DNA of 64,000 nt from Paenibacillus polymyxa. GTDB taxonomy: Bacteria; Bacillota; Bacilli; Paenibacillales; Paenibacillaceae. The position numbers were made by a program, and so were the translations under genes. Each line of letters starts with the position of its first letter. Positions within the stretch are counted from its first letter, which is position 1. The DNA is taken from the NCBI RefSeq assembly GCF_001719045.1, contig NZ_CP015423.1, positions 1,364,001 to 1,428,000 on the forward strand, written 5' to 3'. The notes under the pieces were generated by a model. The model made no database searches. It was not told where the DNA came from and saw only the letters and a list, made by a program, of their open reading frames with translations. Below, piece after piece: positions 16,577 through 26,464 of the stretch.

Positions 16577-18550
16577 ATGAACTTAAAAATCAAGCTTATT
16601 CTCCTTTTTACTTGTATTGTTATCGTTGCAGCTGGGCCATTGTCGATCATTAGCATGACAAGCGTTAAAAATCAGGCCAACCATGATATCCAAGAGCTTA
16701 TGAACAGCAAAGCCTCCGAAACCGTCAATCAGCTCGACGGATGGATAGGTGGCAACGCCAAAATTATTGAAACATTGGCTGCAGGCCTGGAATCCACGGA
16801 TATTTCATCAGATGCCAAAGCCGTATCCCTGAAAGCAGCCTTTCAAAACTATAAAGATCAAAATATTTCTAATATTTACGCAGGCTTTGAAGATGGATCC
16901 TACTGGGATGGATCTGGCTGGTTTGAAGCAGGTTATGATCCTCGCGCTCGACCGTGGTACAAGGATGCCAAAACCAAGGGGGAAATGTATTACTCGTCCC
17001 CATACATTGATGCAGGTAGCAAGGACTTTACCATTTCCATTGCTAAGCCTCTTAAGGATTCCAACGATTCTATCACCGGGGTAGTCAGCGAAGATATTAT
17101 GCTCAACGATATGACAAAAATGATTCAAAGCATAAACCTGAACGGATTGGGCTACGCATTTCTGATTGACCAAAATGGAGCCGTGATCGCGCACCCAGAC
17201 AACAAGCTGGCTGGCAAAAACCTCAAGGACACCCCCGAGTTGGGCTCATCAACCGCGGACCTGCTGAGCGCAGCTTCGGGAGAAACAGACTATAGCTATA
17301 ATGGTAGTGACCGTCAGCTTTATTTTAAAAAAATGCCTAGCACAGGCTGGATTGTAGGGTTGTCTATTTCCAAAGATATTGCTTTTCAGGAGTATTACTC
17401 CACTCGTAATACGTTGATTATTACGGTTGCTATCATCTTGGTCGTCGCTATGCTGCTGGCAATCTGGGCGGCAAACAACTTTATTAAGCCGATTCGCAGA
17501 CTCCAAGCGAATGTCAAACGTATAGCTGAAGGTGATATGACCGCTCGTGTAGATGTTAAGGGTAAAGATGAAATTGCCAGCCTGGGAACAGATTTTAATA
17601 TCATGTCTGATAATCTCTCTCACCTTTTGCGCAAGGTATCAGATACTGCTGGTGATGTCAGCTCAGCTTCCCATGATATGCATCAACACGCCAAAGATAC
17701 TGGAACCATCGCGTCACAAATCTCCAGTGCAGTTCAGGAGCTTGCCCAAGGAGCGAGCGATCAAGCTGAGGCTGTATATTCCGGCTCTGAGAAGCTGACT
17801 CACATGACAGGCTCCATCGACCAGATCGGCGAAAGTGTCAAACGCACCCAAACTGCCGTGTTCGAAACAGATTCTGCCGTGCTTGCAGGGTATGAAACAG
17901 CAGAACGTCAAGCAAAACTGGCCGCCGAGTCCAGACAAACGACGACTGCGGCAGGAGAAGCTGTAGATTCGCTCGCGCTGAAAACTCAGGATATTGAGCG
18001 GCTGGCCGGGGCCATCCACGATATCGCCGCACAAACAAACCTGCTGGCCCTCAATGCATCTATCGAAGCAGCACGGGCCGGGGAACACGGACGAGGTTTT
18101 GCTGTCGTCGCGGGAGAAGTGAGAAAGCTGGCTGAGCAAGCGGGCAGTTCCAGTGACAGTATCATGAGGAAGCTGGAAGAAATTAAAATTGCAGGAGTAC
18201 AAAGCGCAGAGGAAATGAAGAAAGCACTTGCTGTAACAGTAGAACAGGAGCATGCTGCCATTGCGACGAGACAGGCGTTTGAATCCATTCGTGGGGCTTC
18301 TCAGCATATGCTTGCCCAAATTGAGGACGTTACCGCCGCCGCAGATCATCTCCGTGTGAATGCTGGACATATTTCCGATGTCATTTCCAGCGTTGTCGCT
18401 GTTTCTGAACAAAGTGCAGCATCTACAGAGGAAGTGGCTTCTTCTGTACAAGAACAAGGTCATGCCATGAACAATATTGCCGACCTTTCTGCCAAACTCG
18501 ATTCTCACGCTGATCTTCTATTGGAAGAGGTCAAACGCTTTAAATTGTAA
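16577..18550 (+). CDS. Methyl-accepting chemotaxis protein with a dCache_1 amino-acid sensor domain
   Basis: This 657-residue chemoreceptor has a first membrane helix at 7-29, an extracellular double Cache domain at about 36-275, a second helix at 278-300, a HAMP domain at 301-353 and a signalling coiled coil with the tip near 483-520. The Cache domain carries RARPWYKDA (R125, W127, Y128), PYID (Y143, D145) and SEDIML (D173). These residues match the conserved amino-acid-binding signature of dCache_1 sensors. An amino acid ligand is therefore likely. It is transcribed alone on the plus strand and ends at a strong terminator. No other chemotaxis gene is near. Confidence 0.93.
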   Translation: MNLKIKLILLFTCIVIVAAGPLSIISMTSVKNQANHDIQELMNSKASETVNQLDGWIGGNAKIIETLAAGLESTDISSDAKAVSLKAAFQNYKDQNISNIYAGFEDGSYWDGSGWFEAGYDPRARPWYKDAKTKGEMYYSSPYIDAGSKDFTISIAKPLKDSNDSITGVVSEDIMLNDMTKMIQSINLNGLGYAFLIDQNGAVIAHPDNKLAGKNLKDTPELGSSTADLLSAASGETDYSYNGSDRQLYFKKMPSTGWIVGLSISKDIAFQEYYSTRNTLIITVAIILVVAMLLAIWAANNFIKPIRRLQANVKRIAEGDMTARVDVKGKDEIASLGTDFNIMSDNLSHLLRKVSDTAGDVSSASHDMHQHAKDTGTIASQISSAVQELAQGASDQAEAVYSGSEKLTHMTGSIDQIGESVKRTQTAVFETDSAVLAGYETAERQAKLAAESRQTTTAAGEAVDSLALKTQDIERLAGAIHDIAAQTNLLALNASIEAARAGEHGRGFAVVAGEVRKLAEQAGSSSDSIMRKLEEIKIAGVQSAEEMKKALAVTVEQEHAAIATRQAFESIRGASQHMLAQIEDVTAAADHLRVNAGHISDVISSVVAVSEQSAASTEEVASSVQEQGHAMNNIADLSAKLDSHADLLLEEVKRFKL

Positions 18551-18581
18551 AACTAACCATCTTCATAAATATGGTATACAA

Positions 18582-18635
18582 AAGAGGGTGCCCCGAACGG
18601 CCATATGGCTGTTCGGGGCACCCTCTTCGTTGTTT
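18582..18635. terminator. Strong bidirectional terminator
   Basis: AAGAGGGTGCCCCGAAC pairs perfectly with GTTCGGGGCACCCTCTT around a 12-base loop that is itself palindromic. T-rich sequence follows on the plus strand. It separates the chemoreceptor from the convergent zinc-ribbon gene. Confidence 0.92.
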
Positions 18636-18716
18636 TTTATCAAGCATTATCCAACCTACTAAGCCGTATGTAGATCACACCTCTTAGTAGCAGCCTGTCC
18701 ACTTCCGGTGTCAAGC

Positions 18717-18947
18717 TTAGGAAGAAGCATGAATTTGCGGCAAGTCCTGTTGTGCCATCTCGTCTCCAAAGAATAGGTCGTCCAGCGAACTGAGCGTTCC
18801 ATCCTCTTCCACTTGGTAGACAGACATTTTTTCACCATTCACCTGAAGTTCGATAAAGCATCCCCAGCAATAAAATTGATGGGAGCCGATTTTGCCGATA
18901 TCTTTGGAATTACAATTCGGACATCTCAATAAACTCACCCTATCCAT
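18717..18947 (-). CDS. Small zinc-ribbon protein, unknown function
   Basis: This protein of up to 76 residues starts with a compact zinc ribbon: CPNC, then CWGC 17 residues later. An acidic tail follows (VEEDGTLSSLDDLFFGDE). Its ATG overlaps the stop of the upstream PRC-barrel gene in the sequence ATGGATAG, so the two are probably co-translated. A TTG six codons later, preceded by GGGTGAG, would start the protein directly at MRCPNC and may be the true start. The role is unknown. Confidence 0.75.
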   Translation of the reverse strand: MDRVSLLRCPNCNSKDIGKIGSHQFYCWGCFIELQVNGEKMSVYQVEEDGTLSSLDDLFFGDEMAQQDLPQIHASS

Positions 18948-19461
18948 TAACAGAATATATGGCTTTTTCCAGACGCTGCTCGCTTAACGGGGGAACCATA
19001 ACGGCATTTTCCCCGATGGACATATCTTCGGTGCAGGGCAGCCATTTCCGCCCTTCTATAATATCCGATACAAAACCATCGCTGATTTCCAAGCCTATTA
19101 TGTTATTGCCCATTTCCTGGTCAAAATAAACATCCGAGATGTGCCCGAGCATAAGCCCTTCCTCTGTTAGCACGGATAGATCCTTCAGTTTACCGGGTCC
19201 AAGCAAGTACGTATGTTGTATATCATGGGCCTCCGTTTTACGGACAGCCTGCTGATTGCGAATCATGATCGCATCCTCACCGTAAGCAACGATGTCATCC
19301 CAAGCAACCATTTTCACGTGAGAAGAAAAAAGCCCTTTTCCTTCCAACTCGATCCCTGTGATTCGCCAATCAGCTGTCACCATAAAGTCATGTATTTTGC
19401 CAATCTGCTTCCCGTTCTCCACATCGAAAACGGCAAGTCCGATCATATCTTGAAGCTTCAT
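18940..19461 (-). CDS. PRC-barrel domain protein
   Basis: This 173-residue protein appears to contain two PRC-barrel-like repeats, each beginning with a hydrophobic strand and a glycine turn: LIGLAVFD-type MIGLAVFDVENGKQIGKI and a second VLTEEGLMLGHISDVYF. PRC-barrel proteins in Bacillales include YlmC/YmxH (sporulation) and the unrelated RimM family. No enzyme motif is seen. The ATG at 19461 has AGGAGG 11 bases upstream. A longer frame begins at 19509 but lacks a ribosome site. It is paired with the zinc-ribbon gene downstream. Confidence 0.8.
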   Translation of the reverse strand: MKLQDMIGLAVFDVENGKQIGKIHDFMVTADWRITGIELEGKGLFSSHVKMVAWDDIVAYGEDAIMIRNQQAVRKTEAHDIQHTYLLGPGKLKDLSVLTEEGLMLGHISDVYFDQEMGNNIIGLEISDGFVSDIIEGRKWLPCTEDMSIGENAVMVPPLSEQRLEKAIYSVNG

Positions 19462-19597
19462 ATTATAGGGTACCTCCTCATTCTGCAATCCGAACGAAGG
19501 TGCGGTCATTTTCCTACATGCCTGTCAGACCTTGCTTCCGTTCATGCAATGAAATGGAAAACCGCCCCTCCCTTCTTATTAAAATGCGGAGAAATCC

Positions 19598-20749
19598 CTA
19601 GTACCTAGTACGCAGCCGCTTCCATATGGTTTCAATTTTCTTGGCCGTGTATTCCATTTCTTCCGTAGTATTACCCAATCCGAAGCTAAACCGAATCGCT
19701 GAATGTAAAACATCTTCAGGAAGATCCATCGCCTGCAATACATGCGATAGCTCTAGAGATCCCGAAGTACAGGCTGATCCGCTTGCTGCTGCGATTCCTT
19801 CCATGTCAAGGTTCATCAACATGGTCTCTGTACCAATGGCCGGAAAGCTAACATTGAGGACATTAGGTAAAGAATGTTCAGGGTCACCGTTAATCACAAA
19901 ATTTTGGTTACCCAGAGTGTCTTCCAACCCTTTAAGCAATGTCTGACGAAGAACCGTATCGTGCGCCTCACGCTCCTCAATGGAAGTATTAGCAAGAGTT
20001 GCGGCTTTAGCCAGACCCGCAATACCAGCGATGTTTTCTGTTCCGGCACGGCGTTTCTTCTCCTGAAGACCCCCATGCATTAGCGGCTGAATGCGTGTAC
20101 CCTGACGGATATATAATGCACCCACCCCTTGTGGTCCGTTAATCTTATGACCCGACACACTCAGTAAGTCAATCGGGAGATTCCGGCAGTCGATGGATAT
20201 ATGACCGAAAGCCTGAACCGCGTCTACATGGAATACAATGCCATGTTCTCTCGCAATCTGCCCTACTTCTGAGATCGGCTGAATGACGCCCACCTCATTG
20301 TTGGCATACATCATACTGATCAAAAAAGTGTCCGGTCGAATGGCAGCCTCGATATCCGCAGGGTTCACGCGTCCAAAAACGTTGACCGGGACATAAGTCA
20401 CCTCATACCCCGCTTTTTCCAGCTCATCACAAGCATGAAGCACTGCGTGATGTTCAACTGCGGTTGTAATCATATGCCCGGAAGTACGGCCGTCTGCCGT
20501 AGCCGTCCCAAACAGGGCCAGATTATCGCTTTCTGTCCCTCCGCTCGTAAATATAATTTCTTCAGGCTTGCAGCCCAAAGAGGCCGCAACGGCATCCCGA
20601 GCAGCGCTGACGGTGCGCTTGGCATCGCGACCAAAGGCATGAACGCTCGAAGCGTTGCCAAATTGGCCGATCATGATGTCCATCATAGTCTGCGCAACCT
20701 CAGGATGCATAGGAGTCGATGCGGCATGATCCAGATAAATTCTGTTCAT
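19598..20749 (-). CDS. iscS: Cysteine desulfurase (IscS/NifS family, YrvO-like)
   Basis: This pyridoxal phosphate enzyme takes sulfur from cysteine and, in this context, supplies MnmA for tRNA thiolation. The 383-residue chain begins MNRIYLDHAAST. It has the cofactor lysine in SVSGHK (about K202) and the catalytic cysteine in SACTSGS (about C327) on the mobile loop. The ATG at 20749 has GAGGTGG upstream; the frame also opens at a TTG inside that ribosome site. It follows cymR directly, as in B. subtilis cymR-yrvO. MnmA is close by but divergent. Confidence 0.93.
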   Translation of the reverse strand: MNRIYLDHAASTPMHPEVAQTMMDIMIGQFGNASSVHAFGRDAKRTVSAARDAVAASLGCKPEEIIFTSGGTESDNLALFGTATADGRTSGHMITTAVEHHAVLHACDELEKAGYEVTYVPVNVFGRVNPADIEAAIRPDTFLISMMYANNEVGVIQPISEVGQIAREHGIVFHVDAVQAFGHISIDCRNLPIDLLSVSGHKINGPQGVGALYIRQGTRIQPLMHGGLQEKKRRAGTENIAGIAGLAKAATLANTSIEEREAHDTVLRQTLLKGLEDTLGNQNFVINGDPEHSLPNVLNVSFPAIGTETMLMNLDMEGIAAASGSACTSGSLELSHVLQAMDLPEDVLHSAIRFSFGLGNTTEEMEYTAKKIETIWKRLRTRY

Positions 20750-20760
20750 GTTAATCCACC

Positions 20761-21180
20761 TCAAATATAGAACATGTAATTGTCCAATTCATCATGTTCT
20801 TGGTATGTGATCAAGTCCTTAAGTGTAGTAGAATCCAACACTTCAGCGATGCTGTCACGAATTCGCAGCCACAGCTGACGTTTTGCCGGATCGTCTTCTT
20901 CCGTGAAATCTACCGGAGAAATCGGACCTTCCAGTACACGAATGATGTCTCCCGCTGTTACTCCTGCCGGTTCATTCGCCAAAATATAACCGCCGTAAGC
21001 ACCACGGATACTTTTTACCAAACCTGCATTACGCAAAGGCGCGATGAGCTGTTCCAGATAATGCTCTGACAGCTGATTTTTTTCGGCAATACTTTTCAAA
21101 GAAGTTGGACCTTCGCCAAACCTGGCTGCAAGTTCCATCATAATGGTCAGGCCGTAACGGCCCTTCGTTGATATTTTCAA
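20761..21180 (-). CDS. cymR: Rrf2 family transcriptional regulator, CymR-like
   Basis: This 139-residue winged-helix repressor begins (M)KISTKGRYGLTIMMELA. It lacks the cysteine cluster that binds iron-sulfur in IscR, which fits CymR, the master regulator of cysteine metabolism. CymR acts in complex with the O-acetylserine thiol-lyase CysK. The TTG at 21180 is chosen because AGGTGG lies five bases upstream and the protein then matches the family start. The gene precedes iscS, from which it is separated by only 11 bases. CymR is inferred from context and the lack of cysteines. Confidence 0.85.
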   Translation of the reverse strand: MKISTKGRYGLTIMMELAARFGEGPTSLKSIAEKNQLSEHYLEQLIAPLRNAGLVKSIRGAYGGYILANEPAGVTAGDIIRVLEGPISPVDFTEEDDPAKRQLWLRIRDSIAEVLDSTTLKDLITYQEHDELDNYMFYI

Positions 21181-21398
21181 TTGTGCCACCTCACTTATAG
21201 TAACAATTCCGTTAAACACGCGGAATAACTGGTGTTGTAAACCTCTCTATTCCGATCCTAACCCTCAGCTTATGTTAACATATTAGGGCAGGTAAAGGGA
21301 AACATTACGGTAACAATCTTAAAAAAAGTTGCTTTCGGGCGATTTGGAACAGCTTTAGCCCATTTTATATAGCTTTCTTCCATCGTTCGCCGTGTCGT

Positions 21399-21427
21399 TT
21401 GATCGTCCAAACATCGTATCTTATTAT
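21399..21427 (+). promoter_or_regulatory. Probable sigma-A promoter of mnmA
   Basis: TTGATC (21399-21404), a 17-base spacer and TATTAT (21422-21427) lie about 58 bases upstream of the mnmA ATG. Confidence 0.6.
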
Positions 21428-21466
21428 CGTTTATGTTACAATAGGTGGGTTCTACAACAATATTGA

Positions 21467-22606
<1,140 letters not shown>

Positions 22607-22643
22607 ATGAATGACCATTTTTCATTGATATAGTAGGAATTAA

Positions 22644-22682
22644 AAAAAGTCGTCTCTCCAGATTTGGAAGGGGCGACTTTTT
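22644..22682 (+). terminator. Terminator of mnmA
   Basis: AAAAGTCG...CTCTCC pairs with GGAAGGGGCGACTTTT with minor mismatches, and a run of T residues follows. It begins 37 bases after the mnmA stop. Confidence 0.85.
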
Positions 22683-22689
22683 TTTATGA

Positions 22690-22940
22690 AAGATGTTTTT
22701 ATTTAATGATTGGAAAAAGAGTTCATAATCTGCTCTTTATGATGTCTGTCATGCTAAGCAAACATTTCTCGCAAAAAATTTTCCATGGTGTATACACGTC
22801 CCTTTTAATCCATTGGTATACTTTCCATTTTAAATAGAAAACGTCATATTTAAATAAGAGCGCTACAATGGACTTCTAACTTATTGCCTATGTAATCCTT
22901 TTCGAATTAACTTGAAAGATCATTAATATATAAGGAACTT
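22690..22940. other. A/T-rich intergenic region with no gene seen
   Basis: This 250-base stretch between the mnmA terminator and the PPK2 promoter has no ORF with a ribosome site, no clear hairpin and no recognisable RNA family. Confidence 0.6.
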
Positions 22941-22969
22941 TTGATAACATCCTCATTTGGGTATATGAT
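22941..22969 (+). promoter_or_regulatory. Probable sigma-A promoter of the PPK2 gene
   Basis: TTGATA (22941-22946) and TATGAT (22964-22969) are separated by exactly 17 bases and lie about 40 bases before the ATG. Confidence 0.7.
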
Positions 22970-23010
22970 GTAGACAAGATCATACTTCAATTGAAAAGGA
23001 GCGTGCCTTT

Positions 23011-23841
23011 ATGTCTGATTCATTAGGAATGTTGACACCGGGGAAAAAAGTTTCTTTGAAAGAATGGGACCCCAAGGATACGAAGAATATCAAAAATAAA
23101 GAAGAAATCCGACAGGAAACAGATCAATTGAAGGAACGCTTCATGGAATTACAAAGCAAATTATTTACAGAGAAAAAACAATCCCTTTTGTTTGTATTTC
23201 AGGGTATGGATTGCAGCGGCAAAGATGGCGTCATCAAACAGGTATTTTCCAACCTTAACCCTGCGGGGGTAACTGTCCACAGCTTTAAATCACCTACGGC
23301 TGAGGAATTAAGTCATGATTTCTTGTGGCGTGCTCATAGCGTTACCCCAGGACGTGGGTATATTGCAGCATTTAACCGTTCTTATTATGAGGATGTGCTG
23401 ATTACACGTGTTCACGGACAGATATCCGATAAGCAGGCCAAACGGAATATTAAGCATATCAAACATTTTGAACAGTTGTTGCTGGATAATGGTGTAAAGG
23501 TGGTTAAAATCTTTTTACATATTTCAAAGCAATTTCAGTTAGAAAAGCTGATCGATCGTATTGAAAAGCCTCACAAAAACTGGAAGCTCGATCCAAGTGA
23601 TTTGCAGGAACGAAAATTTTGGAAGCAATATACCCAGTATTATGAGGATGTATTAGAGCTAAGTGCAACCAAACAAGCTCCTTGGTATGTCGTTCCTTCA
23701 GACAACCGTTGGTATAGGGATTATACTGTGCTACGGATTGCCGTCCAAACGCTGGAGGAAATGAAGTTGTCTGATCCTGAACCAAGACCTGAACTTGAAT
23801 CCCTTTTACCTGAATTGTATAAAGAACGAGATAAAAATTAG
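23011..23841 (+). CDS. Polyphosphate kinase 2 family protein
   Basis: PPK2 enzymes transfer phosphate from inorganic polyphosphate to nucleoside mono- or diphosphates. The 276-residue single-domain protein has the Walker A GMDCSGKDG at 65-73, the Walker B-like FNRSYYEDV at 121-129 and the lid segment RIEKPHKNWKLDPSDL. The nucleotide specificity (AMP, ADP or both) cannot be read reliably from sequence. AAGGAG lies 11 bases before the ATG. It is monocistronic with its own promoter and terminator, and no polyphosphate kinase 1 gene is in view. Confidence 0.93.
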   Translation: MSDSLGMLTPGKKVSLKEWDPKDTKNIKNKEEIRQETDQLKERFMELQSKLFTEKKQSLLFVFQGMDCSGKDGVIKQVFSNLNPAGVTVHSFKSPTAEELSHDFLWRAHSVTPGRGYIAAFNRSYYEDVLITRVHGQISDKQAKRNIKHIKHFEQLLLDNGVKVVKIFLHISKQFQLEKLIDRIEKPHKNWKLDPSDLQERKFWKQYTQYYEDVLELSATKQAPWYVVPSDNRWYRDYTVLRIAVQTLEEMKLSDPEPRPELESLLPELYKERDKN

Positions 23842-23859
23842 CTGTATAGGTACAGCACT

Positions 23860-23916
23860 AAGCTTCCAAAACCGTATCACGGCTGAGAATGCCTTGAGTC
23901 GAGATTGGAAGCTTTT
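23860..23916 (+). terminator. Terminator of the PPK2 gene
   Basis: AAGCTTCCAA pairs with TTGGAAGCTT across a 36-base loop and is followed by TTTATTGC. The long loop lowers confidence slightly. Confidence 0.75.
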
Positions 23917-23955
23917 TATTGCATTTTTACGTGTTATTTCGAAAATGTATAGAGT

Positions 23956-24312
23956 TTAACTTACTCTGTACCCGATAGCCGCAGCTACAACTCCTACCAC
24001 GACGGAGGACAGTACATACATAGCCATGCGTCGGTACTCTTTACGCTCCATCAGTTGAAGAGATTCATAGCCGAATGTGGAAAAGGTGGTGTAGCCGCCA
24101 CAAAAACCTGTTCCTAGCAGCATCCAGAGTGCAGGAGACAAATGGTTTTGCGTAAACTGACCATAGAGCCAGCCTAGCAGCAATGAACCGCTGACGTTAA
24201 TGATCCACGTCCCCCACGGGAATACGGTACCGAACCTCTTTCCGGCCCACATGCCAAGCCCGTATCTCGTCAGTGTACCCATAATCCCGCCTGCCGCCGC
24301 CCACCAGATCAT
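23956..24312 (-). CDS. crcB: Fluoride efflux channel CrcB/Fluc, second subunit
   Basis: This is a 118-residue, four-helix membrane protein. The Fluc signature GFCGGYTTFSTFGYE carries the central phenylalanines and the sodium-site glycine/threonine turn. Another conserved element is GTLTRYG near the start. Tandem Fluc genes commonly encode heterodimeric channels in Firmicutes. It overlaps the upstream crcB gene by four bases (ATGA), which supports co-assembly. Confidence 0.93.
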   Translation of the reverse strand: MIWWAAAGGIMGTLTRYGLGMWAGKRFGTVFPWGTWIINVSGSLLLGWLYGQFTQNHLSPALWMLLGTGFCGGYTTFSTFGYESLQLMERKEYRRMAMYVLSSVVVGVVAAAIGYRVS

Positions 24313-24710
24313 AAGCGTTCCTCCTTAGGAGCAGCCTGCGTCATTTTTGTCCCTAGGCGGATACCTGTCCATGTCAAAAACAGCCCTCCGCCTACGCTAA
24401 GCAGCAGGTACAACACAGCCGTCAGCATACGATCATGAACCGTGAGGCGTACAGCATCTACTGCAAAAGTGGAAAAGGTGGTAAAGCCCCCTGTAAAGCC
24501 TGTTCCGATGGCAAGTCGCAATCGCGGCTTGATCCGCCACGATCGCAAGGTTACCGTAAAGAACCAACCAAGAAACAGGCAGCCGATCCAATTGATTAGC
24601 AGCACACCAAGTGGAAAATCCGCACCCGCCGCAGGCAGCAGCGATTGCAGGCCATAACGGGTAGAGGTTCCAAGCGCTCCGCCCGCGGCAACGAATAGCA
24701 CGTCTTTCAT
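24309..24710 (-). CDS. crcB: Fluoride efflux channel CrcB/Fluc, first subunit
   Basis: This 133-residue, four-helix protein carries GTSTRYGLQ and GFTGGFTTFSTFAVD, the standard Fluc motifs. The ATG at 24710 has AGAAGGGGA seven bases upstream; the frame extends to 24740 without a ribosome site. It forms an overlapping pair with the next crcB. I looked for a fluoride riboswitch upstream and did not find its conserved core, so fluoride control by that route is not supported. Confidence 0.93.
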   Translation of the reverse strand: MKDVLFVAAGGALGTSTRYGLQSLLPAAGADFPLGVLLINWIGCLFLGWFFTVTLRSWRIKPRLRLAIGTGFTGGFTTFSTFAVDAVRLTVHDRMLTAVLYLLLSVGGGLFLTWTGIRLGTKMTQAAPKEERL

Positions 24711-24795
24711 CTTCTTATCCCCTTCTTCGCTCTTGCACAATCATGGTGTAACGTGACGATATCGTACACACTCTGTATATGAAGTCGAACATACA

Positions 24796-26106
24796 TTAAG
24801 ACTGTGAATCCCGCCAGCGCTGGTTTTGCCTGATTTTGGACTCATTCCCCTGCTCAGTAGCCTGATAGAAGGTTTGGTCTGCTATCGAATCGGGCAAATA
24901 TTGCTGCTTCACATAATGATTCGGATAATTATGTGGATATTGATAGCCAACATGACCAAGCTTTTCCGAGCCTTTGTAGTGTGCGTCACGCAAATGGAGT
25001 GGCACCTCGGCCGATTTGATATCGTCCATAGCCGACATGGCCCGTGAAATTGCCGTATATACGGCATTCGATTTGGGGCTTTCCACAGCAAACAAAATGG
25101 CCTGTGCAATGTTCAGTTTGGCCTCGGGCCAGCCATTATTGCGATAGGCTTCAAGCGCACTCACCGCCTGCACCATTGCCTGCGGGTTCGCCAGGCCAAT
25201 GTCCTCACTGCTCGCCGCGATGAGGCGGCGGATAAAGGTCATCGGGTCCATGCCGAGCTTTTCTACGGCGTACAAGAACCAGAACAGCGCGGCGTCGCTG
25301 GAGCCGCGAATGCTTTTGTGAAAGGCCGACAGCACGTCATACTGCGTGGATTCATCTGCTTTGACAATCGGGCGACGGATGGATTCCTCTGCGACTTCCA
25401 GTGTCACGTGAATCGTGCCGTCTGCCAGCGGAGGCGTCGTGAGCGCCGCCAGTTCCAGCGCGTTCAAGGCGCGGCGGATATCACCATTCGCCATGGACGC
25501 GATGTGAGCCAGTGCAGCTTCATCTACCTGAAGCTGCATGTAGCCGAGCCCTTTGTCCGCATCGCTCAAGGCACGGCGCATAGCAGCCAGCGAATGCTCC
25601 TGCGTTAGCGCTTCAAGCTGGAACAACGTAGAACGGCTCATTAAAGCGCCGTTAACGTAGTGAAAGGGATTTTCAGTGGTGGCGCCAATAAACACGATCG
25701 TGCCCTTTTCCACCGCAGGCAGCAGTGCATCCTGACGTGAACTGTTAAAACGATGTACCTCGTCGAGAAACAAAATGGTTTTTTTGCCATACATCGATTT
25801 ATTCGTCTGTGCCCGGTCAATGACTTCTCTTACGTCTTTCACAGATGCTTCTACAGCATTCAGACGTACAAAATCGCCTTGCGTGTGTTGCGAGATGATA
25901 TGTGCCAGTGTTGTTTTGCCGCACCCCGGTGGTCCGTACAACAAAATAGAAGAGACCTGATCTGCCTCTATAGCTCTTCTCAGCAGCTTACCTGGACCCA
26001 CAACATGCTCCTGTCCAATATATTCATCCAGCGAAGTCGGACGCAAGCGATCCGCAAGCAACCGATTGCTTGGCGTTGACTCTTGGGAATATGAAAATAA
26101 GTCCAT
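24796..26106 (-). CDS. rarA: Replication-associated recombination protein A (RarA/MgsA)
   Basis: RarA is an AAA+ ATPase related to clamp loaders that acts at stalled replication forks. The 436-residue protein starts MDLFSYSQ and has RPTSLDEYIGQEHVVG, the Walker A GPPGCGKTT, the Walker B LFLDEVHRFN and the C-terminal tetramerisation domain with YPHNY. The ATG at 26106 has AAGGAAGTGA five bases upstream. In B. subtilis rarA (yrvN) is next to cymR; here a PPK2 gene, crcB genes and mnmA lie between them. Confidence 0.95.
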   Translation of the reverse strand: MDLFSYSQESTPSNRLLADRLRPTSLDEYIGQEHVVGPGKLLRRAIEADQVSSILLYGPPGCGKTTLAHIISQHTQGDFVRLNAVEASVKDVREVIDRAQTNKSMYGKKTILFLDEVHRFNSSRQDALLPAVEKGTIVFIGATTENPFHYVNGALMSRSTLFQLEALTQEHSLAAMRRALSDADKGLGYMQLQVDEAALAHIASMANGDIRRALNALELAALTTPPLADGTIHVTLEVAEESIRRPIVKADESTQYDVLSAFHKSIRGSSDAALFWFLYAVEKLGMDPMTFIRRLIAASSEDIGLANPQAMVQAVSALEAYRNNGWPEAKLNIAQAILFAVESPKSNAVYTAISRAMSAMDDIKSAEVPLHLRDAHYKGSEKLGHVGYQYPHNYPNHYVKQQYLPDSIADQTFYQATEQGNESKIRQNQRWRDSQS

Positions 26107-26330
26107 TTCATTCACTTCCTTATGGTTTATGAACGAACACTTTCTCTTTTTCTTTGAAAACATACTATACTATGTTCGCTCATACGGTTGAAAATCATGA
26201 AAATTCAAGTCATCTATAATCCTGATACGGTATAAACCGCCTCTTATTCTACCATATCCGTTAACAAGTTGCAGATAGCATGGTCACGGCACGGCTGTAG
26301 ATCTACAAGTCAGTCGCCTACAAAAAAGAA
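26107..26330. other. Leader region of rarA, no gene seen
   Basis: The stretch between the HelD terminator and rarA holds a possible promoter on the minus strand (CTGCAA, 17 bases, TAGAAT) and otherwise no ORF with a ribosome site. Confidence 0.4.
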
Positions 26331-26370
26331 AGAACAGCCTTAGACGAAAGATGAATTTCGTGGCTGTTCT
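26322..26370 (-). terminator. Terminator of the helD gene
   Basis: AGAACAGCC pairs with GGCTGTTCT, with an inner ACGAAA/TTTCGT stem, followed on the minus strand by TTCTTTTTT. Confidence 0.85.
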
Positions 26371-26464
26371 TCGACTGGCATAACTTCATATTTCCATCAC
26401 TAAGATAAACAGTAACAAAAAGGAATACAACAACTCAGGCGATGCTTTACAACGCTTTTTCTGC

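Noticed and set aside
24711..24795. Fluoride riboswitch upstream of the crcB pair
   Set aside because: The conserved riboswitch core could not be found in the sequence upstream of the first crcB.
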